From Diphasiastrum complanatum (Eukaryota; Streptophyta; Lycopodiopsida; Lycopodiales; Lycopodiaceae): DNA of 64,000 nucleotides. Location of the stretch: positions 38,680,527 through 38,744,526 of the forward strand of contig CM055104.1 in assembly GCA_029204225.1 (NCBI GenBank), read 5' to 3'. Positions 1 to 12,860 of the stretch are shown one piece after another (the first letter of the stretch is position 1; each line of letters begins with the position of its first letter). Position numbers and translations under genes: made by a program. The notes below the pieces were generated by a model. It saw only the letters and a list, made by a program, of their open reading frames with translations. It was not told the origin of the DNA and did no database searches.

Positions 1-2133
1 TTGGTAAAGAAGAAGGCTGAAAGTAAGAAGCGAAAGCGACAAAGTTGCAAGGATATTCAAACGCTTTCAAAAGGAGGTTATCAAAATAGAAGGATCCGTG
101 TATTCAAGTAAGCATATTCTAAATTTTGTAAGTTTTTCAATGACATTTGGATTTAATTTCAGCTATGGTGATATTCTGTTAACCATCTGTTTTTTTTGCA
201 GATATGCATTAGTAGCTCCTCGGAATATTAAAGACAATGCTTCACTAGGAATGTCATTGGGCACAATATTGACTTGCAAATCCGTTGAGTGTATCATGAT
301 GAATAATAGGATTTCAAATGTTAAGTGTAAAATAGCAGAGTCTTTGATGGTGGACATTCAAAATATTTTAGATAAGACTATAGTTCAGGGTGCTTGTGAT
401 TTTGCAGGTATTAGTAGGGAAGCATATGCAACCAAATTTAAACTAATTAGAGAAGCTTTTAAGCAAGTTCAAATTAGAAAAGTCCCAATCCCTAGGACAT
501 ATCACTTGAAGAAAGAGAGGGATACATTAAACATAGGTATGCATAAGATCACTGGAACTCCATTTCATATTGAGGAGGTGTATAAAACTGATGGAAGATC
601 GATATTCTATAATTAATCAAACAATTTATTTGTTGATCTAAATTACTTGCTGAGATACATCGTCACATTCTATGATATAACCTATGAAAAGGTGAATGGC
701 AAAACAATCATAGTACTTAAGTTAGATGAGTCAAAAATTGTGAAAGGGCAGAAGATGGAAAGGGTTAGTATAACTCTCATGAATGGTGCTCTATCCCAAA
801 CAGAGAACCAAGAAGATTTCAAATTCAGTGTCCAGTCAGAAAATGATATATGGTGGTTGGCAGCGTTTCAGGTAACTAGCCTCATTATTACATTACATTC
901 ATTGAATAGTATTAGTACATTGTAAACTAAGTATAATTAATTCTTTGGACAGGTGCTGAAAGAGGATCATGATATATTATCATGGATATTCTCAAGGACA
1001 TCTTATCCTAGGATCATCAAGGACCATATGGATGAAGGATTTCTCAATGTTCTAGGAGTTGGAGACTTCAATGTTGAATGACACTTAGCAAGTGATTTGA
1101 AAACATTGAAATGTATGTATAATGTCTCTCACGGTGCTACATCAAAACACCCTTGTTTGTACTGCATGAAAATGGCAAAAGATGTAACTAGGAGTACAGG
1201 AATTACTAGAGAATATGCAGATCCAAACTGGAAGCCTGTGCTGCCTATCCCCTTAAAAAATGTGCATGTTTGCACTCTTCATGCAAAAGTTAGATTAATA
1301 GAAAAGATCATTTATCTTCATATAGTTTTTGCTTGGAATACTAAGCCAGCATCATTAGCAAAGGAAGCTATCTCTCGATTAGAAGATGTTTTATCAAAAG
1401 CAGGACTCCATAAAGGACATGTCAAAATTCAAAAAGATGAAAAGCTTTCAGGAAAGAATGGGAACATGCCAACTAAGCCAAGCATAGGAGGAGCAAAAGC
1501 ACGTCATTTTCTATCAAATCATACTGGTAAGGCTTCTAATATTCAACACTCAGTCTGGACAGATATTATTGCTACCACTCAAGACTTCGAGAAAGACGGC
1601 AAAACCAGAGTACTAAAAGTTGATGTATGGAAAAAGCTTGATTGTATGATTGCTATTTTAAGAAAAGAAAAATACTCTGATATTGATAAGATAGCTGTCC
1701 AGAGGACTTGTGTCAAGTTTGTTAATGCAATATCAAAAGCATAGGGAGAAGATCACATCACTCATTACGTGGTTAGTATAAAATTTTCAAAATGCTTTCA
1801 AATTTTCATATATATTTAGATCTAAACATAAGACTAACATTATGATTTTGACATATGTAGCACATACTAAGAGATCATACAACATTTTTTGCAAATACAT
1901 ATGGAAGCTTGAGTGTATGGTCATCACAAGGGATGGAGAAGTCACACTGGCAAGCACGAGCAGCATTTCATCGAAATACACAACATGGAGGAACCAATGA
2001 AAAACGAAACTACATTTGTCAATTGTTTCAGTGGTTCTACCGCAGAGTTCAGATTCGACATATAACAAAGTCCACACAATACAACAAGTTTAGAAAACCA
2101 TGCAAGTTCATACAGAAAGAGAAAATTAGATGA
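1..2133 (+). pseudogene. Transposase-like gene of an unclassified DNA transposon (broken, 5' end outside window)
   Basis: Four exons with matching phases can be read: 1-107, 202-871, 953-1771 and 1861-2133. All three introns are short (81-94 bp) and have GT-AG ends. The frame is broken by TAA at 614, TGA at 1079 and TAG at 1742, so the copy is dead. Visible blocks are KLDESK (near 720), ASDLKTL (near 1090), a HPCLYC zinc-like pair (near 1150), LHAKVRLIEK (near 1280), and a C-terminal block with WSSQGMEKSH, TQHGG and QWFYR (1915-2045). The aspartate blocks followed by a Cys pair and a conserved tail resemble RNase-H-fold transposases of poorly classified eukaryotic elements. That family link is from memory and is inference. 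No terminal inverted repeat was found, because the left end lies outside the window. Confidence 0.6.
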
Positions 2134-2174
2134 TTGCTGAGTAGAAGATCATCATTGCTGAGTAGAAGATCATC
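2133..2174. repeat. 21-bp tandem duplication at the transposase 3' end
   Basis: Two identical 21-bp units start at 2133 and 2154, directly after the TGA stop of the transposase-like gene. They look like a local slippage duplication in the 3' non-coding part. Confidence 0.7.
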
Positions 2175-2266
2175 ATGACATGTTCAGAATTGCTTTGCAA
2201 ATTCATTGAACAAGAGAGGAGCAATACCCAATGTAAATGTATTGATTGAATTATACAAAGTGTCAA

Positions 2267-3978
2267 CTATTCATCATCAGATCTTGTATCAGATTCTATG
2301 GTAGTATTGTCATGAAGAAATTCTTTGCTAGCGTATGCATCTAATAGATGTGCATTATCCTTATTTCCACTAAGCTCAATATAAGTGGAATACAATGAAT
2401 ACTGGAAGCTCCTTAAAGGAACATTCCCATCAGTAAAGCCTAAAATGTTCAAAACATAAGATCTTTTGACAAAAATGATCTTATTTGTCTTAACAAATTT
2501 ATGTCCTCCTAGATAAAATGATAAAGCTTTAACTTTCATTATAAGACTCTCCCCGACTGGGCTCAGCTTGGAATGAGCAATACAGATCTCACTCTTCAAG
2601 AAATGCCGAAGATAGTGGCCCAGTCCACTGTCCCTCTGGAACAATGATGCATGTTGTCTGAAACCACCTCGTCTCACAGCAAAAGCATCTATTATGAGAG
2701 CATGCTGCAATAGGAAATATGTTAGCAAAAATACATTCAGTGATTGAAAACATTCAAATGTAAGGAGGATTAAACACTTGCACATTCTTCATCATCAACA
2801 GCAACCAGATCAGGATGATCAATATAATGACCACGTATTGAAGTGGAATCATCAGTGAAATGTATTAATGATGGACGAGGGAAGCCCATATGGGATTGAA
2901 ATGCCGTGAATTCCTCATCGGATGGTCTGCCTCGCCCATCCTCAGCTATATTTGATAAAGTCTTCTTCAGGCATTCTTCACCGGTCATAAGACCCTCCTC
3001 ATCATCAAAATCAATACCAGCAACAAGGTCATCTGTCTCAAAATCTACAAAGTCGGAGAATTCGGAAATTGTGCCGGATAATAAACATAGAACCTCGTCC
3101 TCACGATAGTCAAAAAATTTACATAAATCAGCAATAGTAAAATATACATCGTCATTAATATAATATACAAGCAAATTGAAAAGACATTTCGAATCTTTCA
3201 TAGATTTGGATTCATCATCAGATGTATTTTGGCCAATGAAAAAATCTCGGAGAACATCAGTATTTAGATCAATGAAGTCACTTTCTTTATCAGGAGTGTC
3301 GATAAGAAAGTGACTGATATCCTTAATGGCTGAATTAACAGAGGAGGGTGCAAAAGGAGGGTCAGCAACAGGAACTTCATCATCATCTGGGATCTGAACT
3401 AAAAGAAAAAGTACGAAACCACTATGATATTCAACCAATCGACATTTCTTGTTGCAATACGGACACATAGAACTACTTTTGAAAAGATCAAACAATTTGG
3501 TGAACATTCTATCCAATCTATGTCTAAAAGCTGGGAAAAAATGAACAAGATCAGTATAATGCATGTACTGGAGTTGACCTATGGAGAAAACAGGCTTGCT
3601 AAGTATATCTCTGAATCTGACATAATGTTTATAAAATACGTTAGAATTTGGTTGTGCAGTCCTAAAAACATGTAGATATGGCCTGAATAGGCTGTGGAAG
3701 TAGTCCAGATTTTCAGTAATCCCAAATTCACTCAGAAATGAACTCAAGCCTGATTCTCGTGAGGATGATGAGGAAGAGGCATGGCAGTAGCGTGAATATC
3801 GCACTTGTGCGAGCGGGAGAACTGAACCAAAACTAGCTATCAAAATGGCGCAGAAGATGGGTATGTACGGCAGACAGATACAGAATATTGCACTTGTGCG
3901 CGAGTAGGTATACTTGCAAGCAAACAGACAACAATGAGCGCGCACAAAAGCGATATGTCGCGAATTTTGAGAACGCAA
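2267..3978 (-). CDS. Unrecognised two-exon gene of the same mobile element
   Basis: Reading leftward, one long open frame ends in a 71-bp intron (2775-2705) with a GT donor and an attgcag acceptor. Joining after the residues ECAS restores a phase-0 frame to 2267, giving about 547 codons with no internal stop. The start is uncertain: the open frame begins at a TTG, and the first 60 or so codons overlap promoter-like palindromic repeats, so the true start may be further in. The protein has a MCPYCNKKC zinc-binding-like cluster (near 3460), a long acidic stretch and no family I recognise. It converges with the transposase gene (134 bp between stops) and diverges from the histone-protease gene, so it is probably a third gene of that element. 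Unlike its two neighbours it is not visibly broken. Confidence 0.5.
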
Positions 3979-4610
3979 AAGGTAAAAAATTATTCGGCTT
4001 CCGTGCCATTTATACTAAATTTTTGCACATGTGGTCAACGGACTTATGACACGTGTCTACTTTCAATTCGACAACAGGCGCAGGCACGTGTGAGATGACA
4101 CCTGCACACGTGTGAAATGACACCTAGACACGTGTCGCACGTTCATTCGATTGCTCATAAACACATGTCGCTCTCGCATTCGATCGTACAAATCCCACAC
4201 GTGTAGTGTGACAGGGTGACACATGTCGCTCTCGCATTTGTCCGTACAACTCCCACACATGTGACAAGACGTTCTTTCGCACGTGCGAACCCCGATATAA
4301 AATCACAAATTTTGATAAATTTTTTTCACTTTTTTTTTCGCTCTGCATATCACATTTGTGCGTGCCCTTCACAATCAAAATTCCTCCTACTACCTTCCAT
4401 GCGCACAAGTCCGATACGTCTGCCTACGTGTCACCCCATATTGCACTTGTGCGTCTTTCCTAAAATCTAATCGTTCTCTCTGATATTCAGCTCGCATAGG
4501 TCCGATATACCGTACATTCTGTCCGTACATAGCGGTCCTCTGCGAGTTCTTTATCATCCCTTCTTTCTCATCCTAACCTTCACGCACAAGTCCGCTATCA
4601 CATAGTTCAC
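3790..4610. promoter_or_regulatory. Divergent promoter region dense in ACGT and CACTTGTG palindromes
   Basis: This stretch between two divergent genes holds at least six CACGTG-type cores (for example near 4032, 4086, 4107, 4128, 4199 and 4280), several ACATGT variants, and repeated CACTTGTGCG / CGCACAAG motifs (near 3802, 3892, 4398, 4443 and 4583). In plants CACGTG is the G-box bound by bZIP and bHLH factors; that these sites work here is inference. The motif density is far above that of the flanking DNA. Confidence 0.5.
4161..4261. repeat. 58-bp direct repeat in the divergent promoter
   Basis: Two copies start with ACACATGTCGCTCTCGCAT at 4161 and 4219, continue through GTACAA and TCCCACAC, and end in an ACGTGT or ACATGT palindrome. 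The repeat duplicates a palindrome cluster rather than a coding segment. Confidence 0.75.
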
Positions 4611-4614
4611 GCCC

Positions 4615-6107
4615 ATGGATAGGAGAAAGCAGACAAGGAGAGACTTCTTCTCTCCTGGCTCATCCTCATCTCCTGCGGTTGCCATCACACCACCTGCTAG
4701 ACCTAGAACGCGCAACCGAAACATGTGGCTCTCTGAGATGCGCAAGTATCAGAGGTCAACAGCTCCGTTGATCCCAAGAGCTCCATTCTACCGTGATGTC
4801 CAAAACATAACAAGAAATAATCTTGGACAGCACGTTAAATTCACACCGAGTGCTCTTTAGTGCCTTCAGGAGGCTGCTGAAGATTATATTAGCCTTTTTT
4901 TTTAGGATTCTTTTTGCTTGCCATCCATACCAAGAGGGTTACCATAATGCCCAAGGATTTTCAGCATCTGATGAGAATGAGAGATAGGTATTGTAGGTTA
5001 CATGTATCTCAGCCTGCTGCTCCTAGACCAACTCCTGTAGATAGGACTCATCTTCCTGCGAAGCGTCCTAGGAAGCAGACAGCCCCCAAGCGTGCTCCTT
5101 AGAAAGTGAAGCCTATCCTAGAATCCATTGTAGATAATGATGTTGATGATAATGTTGTAAATATAGCTACCTCTGTTTTGGATACTCCTATAATTGCTGT
5201 AGATACTACACATCCACCTCCTCCTCCTCCTCCCAATTTCTATACATATATAGATTCGGATGATTATCTTAGATTTGAGAAAGACATGTCGGATGCTATA
5301 GATACAATTGGTACTCCTTTTTGTTTTAGACTAGAAGAACTTGATTTTGGTATTAATTTTAGAGTTCTAGATTGCCTGGATCTCAAAGACAGACGAGCTT
5401 CTATCAGTGATCCCGTGATAGAGTCCGGACTAACACTCTTGCAATTTGACATTGCAAGAGATTCAGCAAACGAGTTGCTGGTGCTGAGTAACTTTCTGCT
5501 CCAGGCCTTCAAGGAGAATAATGACACATTGTCACATTGTCTGACAAGTGGATTCACACCAGCAACAAAGTATTTGGTCATTTCTTATCATACCACGTAA
5601 GATATATTAAGTGCTTCTTCTTGTTTTATGCATTAACGTTGACATTTTCAATTTAAATAGTTCTCAGAATTGCCGCTAAAGTACTTTCAATCTTATTTTG
5701 CAGTGACCACTGGAGTTTAAACCTGATCTCTATTAAGAGATCTATAAATAATATTATTAAATGTTCTTGTTTCAAGATGAATTCGGCGAGAAATACGCAT
5801 AAGGATGTAGATATATTCATTCCATACCTAAGTAAATATATTCCTACAAACGTTCCCCATTCCGTGGACTGGCAGATCGTCAGCTTGGAGGTAAACTCTG
5901 TCTTTCTTAATAGCATTTTGAAATCAGTATTCTAATGAAATATTTTCAATCTAATTCATTCTGTTTCATAATTGATTTCTTGTGTGCTGAATTATTTTGC
6001 AGTCACCCCAGCAAAATGATTCATTCAGCTGTGGGTGGTACACATTGTACAATGCCAAGCTGTTTTTTGAGTGGTCCATCCTTCAAAAAGATGTTGATAT
6101 TTCTAAG
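4615..6107 (+). pseudogene. Centromeric-histone-H3-like domain fused to a C48/Ulp1-type cysteine protease
   Basis: The ATG at 4615 sits in GCCCATGGAT. Exons are 4615-5596, 5704-5890 and 6003-6107; the GT-AG introns are 107 and 112 bp and the phases match. The N-terminus has RRKQTRR, like the H3 tail. A histone fold follows: MRKYQRST, PLIPRAPFYRDV, CLQEAAEDY, AIHTKRVTIMPKDF. LQEAAEDY and KDF, plus one extra residue in loop 1, favour centromeric H3 over canonical H3. After a basic, proline-rich linker come protease motifs: DHWSLNLIS (His at 5708) and PQQNDSFSCGW (Cys at 6030), 70 residues apart as in Ulp1-type enzymes. The expected Asp about 17 residues after the His reads Lys/Cys. Breaks are TAG at 4858, TAG at 4903 with a 1-nt shift in a T run, and TAG at 5100. 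A donor follows 6107, but no next exon was found. Confidence 0.75.
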
Positions 6108-6130
6108 GTAATAAATTCTGTGTGCCTTAA

Positions 6131-6965
6131 ATGTTAAGGAAATGACTCTGGCAAAGTGTGGAGCTACCCCAATATTAAGGAAATGAGATTTTATGACACT
6201 GTCGTCTTTTTCGCAAAAAGCCGACACTGTCACCTTTTTGCAACACTGTCGCATGTGACAGTTTTAGTTCATTTCTACAGAGTGACAGTTTTAGTTCATT
6301 TATGCAGACAGATCGTTTACGGCCAATTTTCACCAATTTTTGAGAAGGAACCGGATGAATGCCAGCGGACACCAGCCAACTGGCAATCGCATTTGACGAC
6401 CTAATTACTTAGTATAAATCAACTGTTCATACATCTCTTTTCAAGATCTGAAGCAACGAATCAACATTGTGAGTTGTGAAGGATTTGAGTGTTATTACAC
6501 GATGCTTCCTGTGCTCTTATCAAGCATATCATTCATAATCAGAAAGTATTGTTGTTAGCTCTCTATCAAGCTTTCAAGCTTGAACTCTCTTGAGCATTCT
6601 AGCTTAGTCTTTTAAGATTTATTTTAGAGTTGCTATTGCGCTACTGCTTATCAGCAGAGCTGCTTATTATCAGACTTATGCTCAGTTACTCAGAGACAAC
6701 TTAGAGTGCCCGGTTTCTATCCGCTATTGTTTTCCACTCATTAGCATCTGATTTTGTTTTTCTGAATCAATGCTATCTTCTTATTGCGTTCAGTATATAT
6801 CAGAATGCATGCATCTCTGTATTGCTTTTGTAACTGATAGAAATTGTTTGAGAATTCAATACTTTATGTTTGGCTACATAATCACTTAGTATCTAGCAAT
6901 TTCAAAGTTAGTTGCTAAAGATTGAACGTGATGTTCATCACTACTGCTTTGTTTAATTTTTTATA
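6131..6965. other. Inserted AT-rich segment, possibly LTR-derived
   Basis: The sequence changes character about 20 bp after the last protease exon and has no coding potential. It holds a directly repeated GTGACAGTTTTAGTTCATTT (near 6256 and 6281) and a TATA-like AGTATAAAT near 6411 followed by a long leader-like stretch. This could be the U3-R-U5 part of an LTR, but I found no primer-binding site or second copy, so the class is open. Confidence 0.3.
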
Positions 6966-6972
6966 GACGTAG

Positions 6973-7311
6973 TCATGCATTGGGAGGAGTAAGTTTCTGG
7001 ATTACATTATCTATCCTATTTTTGACATCACATGGCTTGATCTCTTTAGAAAGTGACTTTGGTAAGCCAATTGCTTTTGCATATTTGACCATAGAAAGCA
7101 TGAATTTGAAATTGGGATGTCCCAATCTCCTATGCCATAACTCCTCCTTAGAAATATTATTCATCAAAGCAACATCACAAGAATTTGCACTTTCATGTGG
7201 ATTCAACTTGAAAATGCCACCATATCTAGATCCATGTGCAAGTATCTCATCACCTTTCTTAATAGCACAAGTATTGATATTGAAAATTACATCAAGGCCA
7301 TTATCAAACAA
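6973..7311 (-). pseudogene. Ty1/copia GAG-pre-integrase fragment
   Basis: A 112-codon open stretch reads leftward with the typical copia order: a segment with FNINTCAIKKG, then ELWHRRLGHPNFK (the LWHxRLGH signature of the domain between protease and integrase). No integrase follows. Its upstream edge touches the LTR that begins near 7317, so the copia below may have inserted into this older fragment. Confidence 0.8.
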
Positions 7312-7316
7312 ATTTT

Positions 7317-8447
<1,131 letters not shown>

Positions 8448-8479
8448 CGCCCCCTTAAGCTTACTACTACGAATCTGAA

Positions 8480-9600
8480 TTACAAGTGAGATTTATCATA
8501 TCTACTAAAGTAGAATGTTTATCTCTTGACAATGGCTTTGTCAAAATATCAGCCAACATATTGTCGATATGACAATAACTTAGTACAATTTTATTCTGAA
8601 CTTTCTCTATAGGAAAAATTGAACTTCTATATGCTTAGTTCTATTATGAGTTCGTGGGTTTAGAGATGAGCTATGCAGCTCTAATTGTCGCACTGGAGTA
8701 TTGTTGGACCAATCTGTGGGCAGATCCTGTAGCAACCTTCTGAGCCAAACTATCTCCTTCATTGCTGATGTAGCTGCAACCTATTCAGATTCTGTAGAGG
8801 AGAGTGAAATTCATTTCTGCTTTATGATGTTTCCTCCTGTAAGGAAACAAATGTAACTTGATGTGGATTTTCTGATGTCCATGTCTCCTGCCCAATCTGA
8901 ATCTGAATAAGTGATTAGCGAAAGTGCACTTTCTATATTGCCATTATAGCTTAAAGCATAGTAGATCATAGAATACATTAAAGATCCTATGACAAACTGA
9001 TAAGGAAATCTACACATTTCTTGTTGATCTGCTTGAGTTCTGGGACACATGTCTTTAGACAGCTTGGATCCTGGATCCATGGGTGTGGCTATCGGTTTGC
9101 AGTCCTCCATGCTATATCTGTGAAGTACATTGGTTAGATAGGACTCTTGGCTTATAATAATCCTTCTGCTTGCGCGATCTATGTTGATCTCCATACCAAG
9201 TAGGTAATGAACTGGGTCTAAATCAGTCATCTCAAATTTTGATGAAAGCAAATATTTGGTTTCATGTAGCAACTGATTCAAATTGTTGATAATTAATGAA
9301 TCATCAACATATAATGCTATTATAACATAGCTTGACTCTTTACGTTTGAGATATACATTTGAGTCCGCGGAACAAGGAGTAAAATAGTGCTGCAACAAGA
9401 ACATTGATTCTTTCATACCAGGTCCTAGGAGCTTGATATAGTGCCTTATGTAATTTACATACCAAATGCTCTTGGCCTTGAAGGACGTAACCTTCTTGTT
9501 GATAAATGAATATTTCTTCTTGTATGTATATCTGAAGTAATGTTGTTTGTGTTGGAATTCGATGCTCAGCCTCAAATCCATTCATTAATGAGCATCCTGA
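8480..9600 (-). pseudogene. Ty1/copia reverse transcriptase and RNase H remnant
   Basis: Reading leftward from about 9600, the frame shows the copia RT core with LYVDD (the catalytic YxDD box, near 9310). PIATPMDPGSK and YSDSDWAGD (RNase H, near 8890) follow, then a shifted continuation with HIDNMLADILTKPLSRD just before the polypurine tract. Stops and frameshifts split the reading frame near 8811 and 9585. Gag, protease and integrase are missing: the element is cut at about 9600, close to the next LTR at 9787. Confidence 0.85.
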
Positions 9601-9786
9601 AAGCTATACAAAACCCAGAAAAAGAAGGCTAGATTTTTTTAGCAGAAGATCGAAAAATTCAAGATCGAATTTTTTAGAATTTTTCGATACCAAATCGACT
9701 CAAAAAATTCTATATTTTTTGAGTCAATGTATATTTTTCGAGTCATTGTACATTTTTTTTCGATACTTGTAAATCATGTTTGATAC

Positions 9787-10173
9787 TGTCGGTCTAAAAT
9801 CCGACCCAACGACTTTGCGTCAATAGTTCGCCTACTTTGTACATTCAAAGACGGTTGTCATAAATGAGGCACATAGCATTTAATGATAATTAGATATTTA
9901 ACAAGAAGAAGATATTTTGTAGTAGACCTATAACTGTGGATAGGAAGTTAATTAAGGACTAATCGTCATCATAATTTTTGGTTTTCTATAGCTAGCGTTA
10001 TCACGCTCAACAAACTGAAGTTATTGCTTCAAGTAATTGTACTAATTGTTGATATTAACCAGAGTACAATTTCAATCCTACTACTATATCGTTCATTTAC
10101 GCATTTGGATGAATCATTCATCTTGATTATTCTACTGCTAACTATGGCGCTTCCGATCCTACGATTTCTGACA
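9787..10173 (+). mobile_element. 5' LTR of a plus-strand copia element
   Basis: The 387-bp segment starts with TGTC and ends with GACA, matching short inverted ends, and is followed at once by TGGTATCAGAGC. No 3' LTR partner was found downstream, and a target-site duplication could not be tested. Confidence 0.6.
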
Positions 10174-10271
10174 TGGTATCAGAGCCTCTGTTGTAATCAG
10201 ACCTCCTCTAATCCGATATCAGTAAATCATCTTTGATAAACCATCAATTTTTGACATGGTATCAGAGTGGG
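10174..10271 (+). other. Primer-binding site region, duplicated
   Basis: TGGTATCAGAGC, complementary to the 3' end of plant initiator methionine tRNA, occurs at 10174. The same motif, again preceded by GACA, occurs near 10257, about 84 bp further on. The second copy suggests a local duplication or an alternative LTR edge. Confidence 0.7.
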
Positions 10272-10398
10272 TAGTTCAGTAATCTGCATTTCATTGCGGA
10301 TTATCAAGTCTTGTGTCTATCAAGACGGTGTTCTAGCAAGCGCACAACCAACAGTATTCTGAAATCGTTGTTTCTACCTACGATATCACTCAACTAGA

Positions 10399-12860
10399 AT
10401 GGATTCATCATCTAGTTCTTCTCTTATCGACAAACTCGATGGGAGTAACTACCATTTTTGGAAATTCAAAATGGAGGTCATACTACTAGCCAAAGAACTG
10501 TGGGACATCGTTGATGGCACAGAACGCAAACTTGAAGGTGATGCACCCATTATCACCAAATGAAAACCAAAAGATGACAAGGCTTTTGCCACGATCACTC
10601 TCAATAATAGGGACACACAATTCAGCCACATACATGCTGTTCAGACTGCTAAAAATGCATGGGACATCCTAGCAACTCTCTACGATATCAGGGATACCAC
10701 GTCCAAATTACATTTGAGGAAGAAATTCTTCTCCCTGAGAATGTTTGAAGCAGAAAGTGTTTCAAGTCATCTCAACAATTTTCAAAATCTTATGGAGTAG
10801 ATGACTGCAACTGGCTCAGTCGTAAAAGATATTGATGTTGTTATGACTCTATTATTGAGTCTTCCTGATTCCTATGAAAATTGGGTCCTAGCAATGTCGA
10901 CCCAGGAGCACCTCACTCTTTCAAGAGTAATTTCGATGCTTCAACAAGAGGAAGTCAGAAGATCTGTAATCTGCTCAAGCTCAGGGTCGGATACTCAAGC
11001 TATGTATTCGAAAAGAAATCAGAAGTTTAGATCAAACAGATCTACACAATCAAAATATCCTGACAAAAGCAGTCTAGGTCGAATTTTCACTCAGGGTCAA
11101 ATTTTGGCTCAGGGTCGAATTCTGGTCCAGGATCGAATTCAGATTCTTTATCATTCCAATCAAAGCAAAACCTACTCTGCAAATACTTTAAGAGAACTAG
11201 CCATCTTATCAGGTTTTGTAGAATTTTAAAATTCAACAATGAGAAGAAAATGCAGTTCCAACAACAAGCAAACTCTACTTCAGCCAGTTTTTCGATCCAA
11301 TAACAAGATGAAGATGAAGCAACCTTCTTAACCAAGGTCGGAGAACATCAGGATATCGATTTTTGGTACCTAGACTTGGGAGCAACTCAGCATATGACTC
11401 ACCACAAGGACTGGTTCAAAGATTACAAAGCATACACCCACTCTCAAATTGTGCAGCTTGGAGACAACTTAACTCATTCTATTGAGGGTGAAGGAATAGT
11501 CAGGATCGAATTTCAGAGAGGCGAAGTCAAGTTGTTGACCAACGTTCTCCACATTCCAAATCTGACCAAAAATCTGCTCTCAGTTAGCAGAATCACAGAT
11601 TTGGGTCGGAGGGTAGAATTTGACACAAACGGCTGCACCATTTTTGACAAGTCCCAAAAGGCTCTAGCTTTCGGGAGGAGTGGCAACCTTTACAAATTCA
11701 GCCACTACAATTCTTCTAATTGTCAAACTCTTTATACATCCACTTCTGAATCAGTTGATATGCTTTGGAATTTTATATTAGGCCACCTCAATTCCAATTG
11801 TATTCAACAAGTGTCAAAATAGAATTTAGTACAAGATCTGCCCACAATTAGCAAATTCAATACTCCATGTAAAAGCTGTATAATCAGCAAGCATGCTAGA
11901 AGTCCTTCCATTTTCGATACAGTCCATACTTCTAGAAATTTGCTAGATCTTGTATACATGGACATTTGTCGCCCTATGCAGACCATTTCCACAAGGGGAG
12001 CTGTCTATTTACTGACTTTTTCTGATGACTTCTCTCGAAAGACTGCAACTTATTTTTTGAAGGAAAAATCTGATATCTTCAAGTTTTTCAAGTAGTTCAA
12101 AACATCAGTAGAAAATTTGACCCAAAGAAGAATCAAAGCTCTATGTTCTGATGGAGGGGGAGTATTTATCTCCAGTGAGTTCAAAGCTTTCTACAAGGCC
12201 AACAGAATACACCTACAACAATCCACAACCAACTACTTACCTCAGTCCAATGGTGGAGCTCAAAGGAAGATTCAAACACTCATTGCAAGTGCAAAGAGCA
12301 TGATGGCCCATGCATCTCTTCCAAAGAAATTCTAGGCAGAAGTTGTTACTACAGCAGTCTATCTACAAAACCGATCCATTACAATGGCCGTGAATGGTCA
12401 GGTGTGGACATGATCAAAGCCATCACTCAAAAATATTAGAGTGTTTGGATGCAAAGCTTTCAATCAGATCTCTGTTGATCTATAGAAAAATCTAACCCAA
12501 GTATCGAACAGTCAAAACCCGATTCAGTGATCGAACAATGGTAGATCAATTATTATTAGCTACTCTCCAAATCACAAGGCATACAAGCTCTACAACCTAG
12601 ACACTCAGAAAGCATTCACAAACAGAGATGTCATCTTTTTGGAAGACCAATTTTTCGACCACAAAGAGAAAGCTACAGCAAATTTCGACCCAAGTATCGA
12701 ATAGCAAAATTCCGATTCAAGGGTCGAACAGTCAAAAATCGATACTAGCTCAAAAATTGAGTCAAAATCTCAACGGATCAAATCACATCAGAGGATCAAA
12801 TTTCAACTCAGAAGATCAAATCGATCCAGACAGCCTCCATCTAGATCTATGGATGATCTA
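10399..12860 (+). pseudogene. Ty1/copia gag, protease and integrase polyprotein (broken)
   Basis: Gag starts at ATG 10399 (DKLDGSNYHFWKFKMEV, the copia UBN2-type domain). The protease active site reads DLGATQHM near 11370 where DSGA is expected. The pre-integrase block is degraded (LWNFILGHLN). The integrase core has two acidic blocks (YMDIC near 11955, CSDGGG near 12150), but the third position reads GGAQRKI, so the catalytic Glu is lost. A hinge with VFGCKAF and NHKAYKLYN runs to about 12650. Stops lie near 10561, 10798, 11820, 12093 and 12333. Reverse transcriptase and RNase H are absent. It belongs with the LTR at 9787-10173. Confidence 0.85.

Noticed and set aside
4895-4904. The TTTTTTTTTAG run in the histone domain as an intron acceptor
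   Set aside because: Histone homology continues on both sides with no room for an intron; a stop plus a 1-nt deletion explains the break better.
4615-5102. The histone part as a simple pseudogene of the host CENH3
   Set aside because: Not fully excluded, but the frame continues through a basic linker into the protease, and the gene neighbours a transposase, so a fusion inside an element fits better.
5264-5581. 105-codon minus-strand open frame opposite the histone-protease gene
   Set aside because: It is the antisense shadow of the plus-strand exon and shows no motif.
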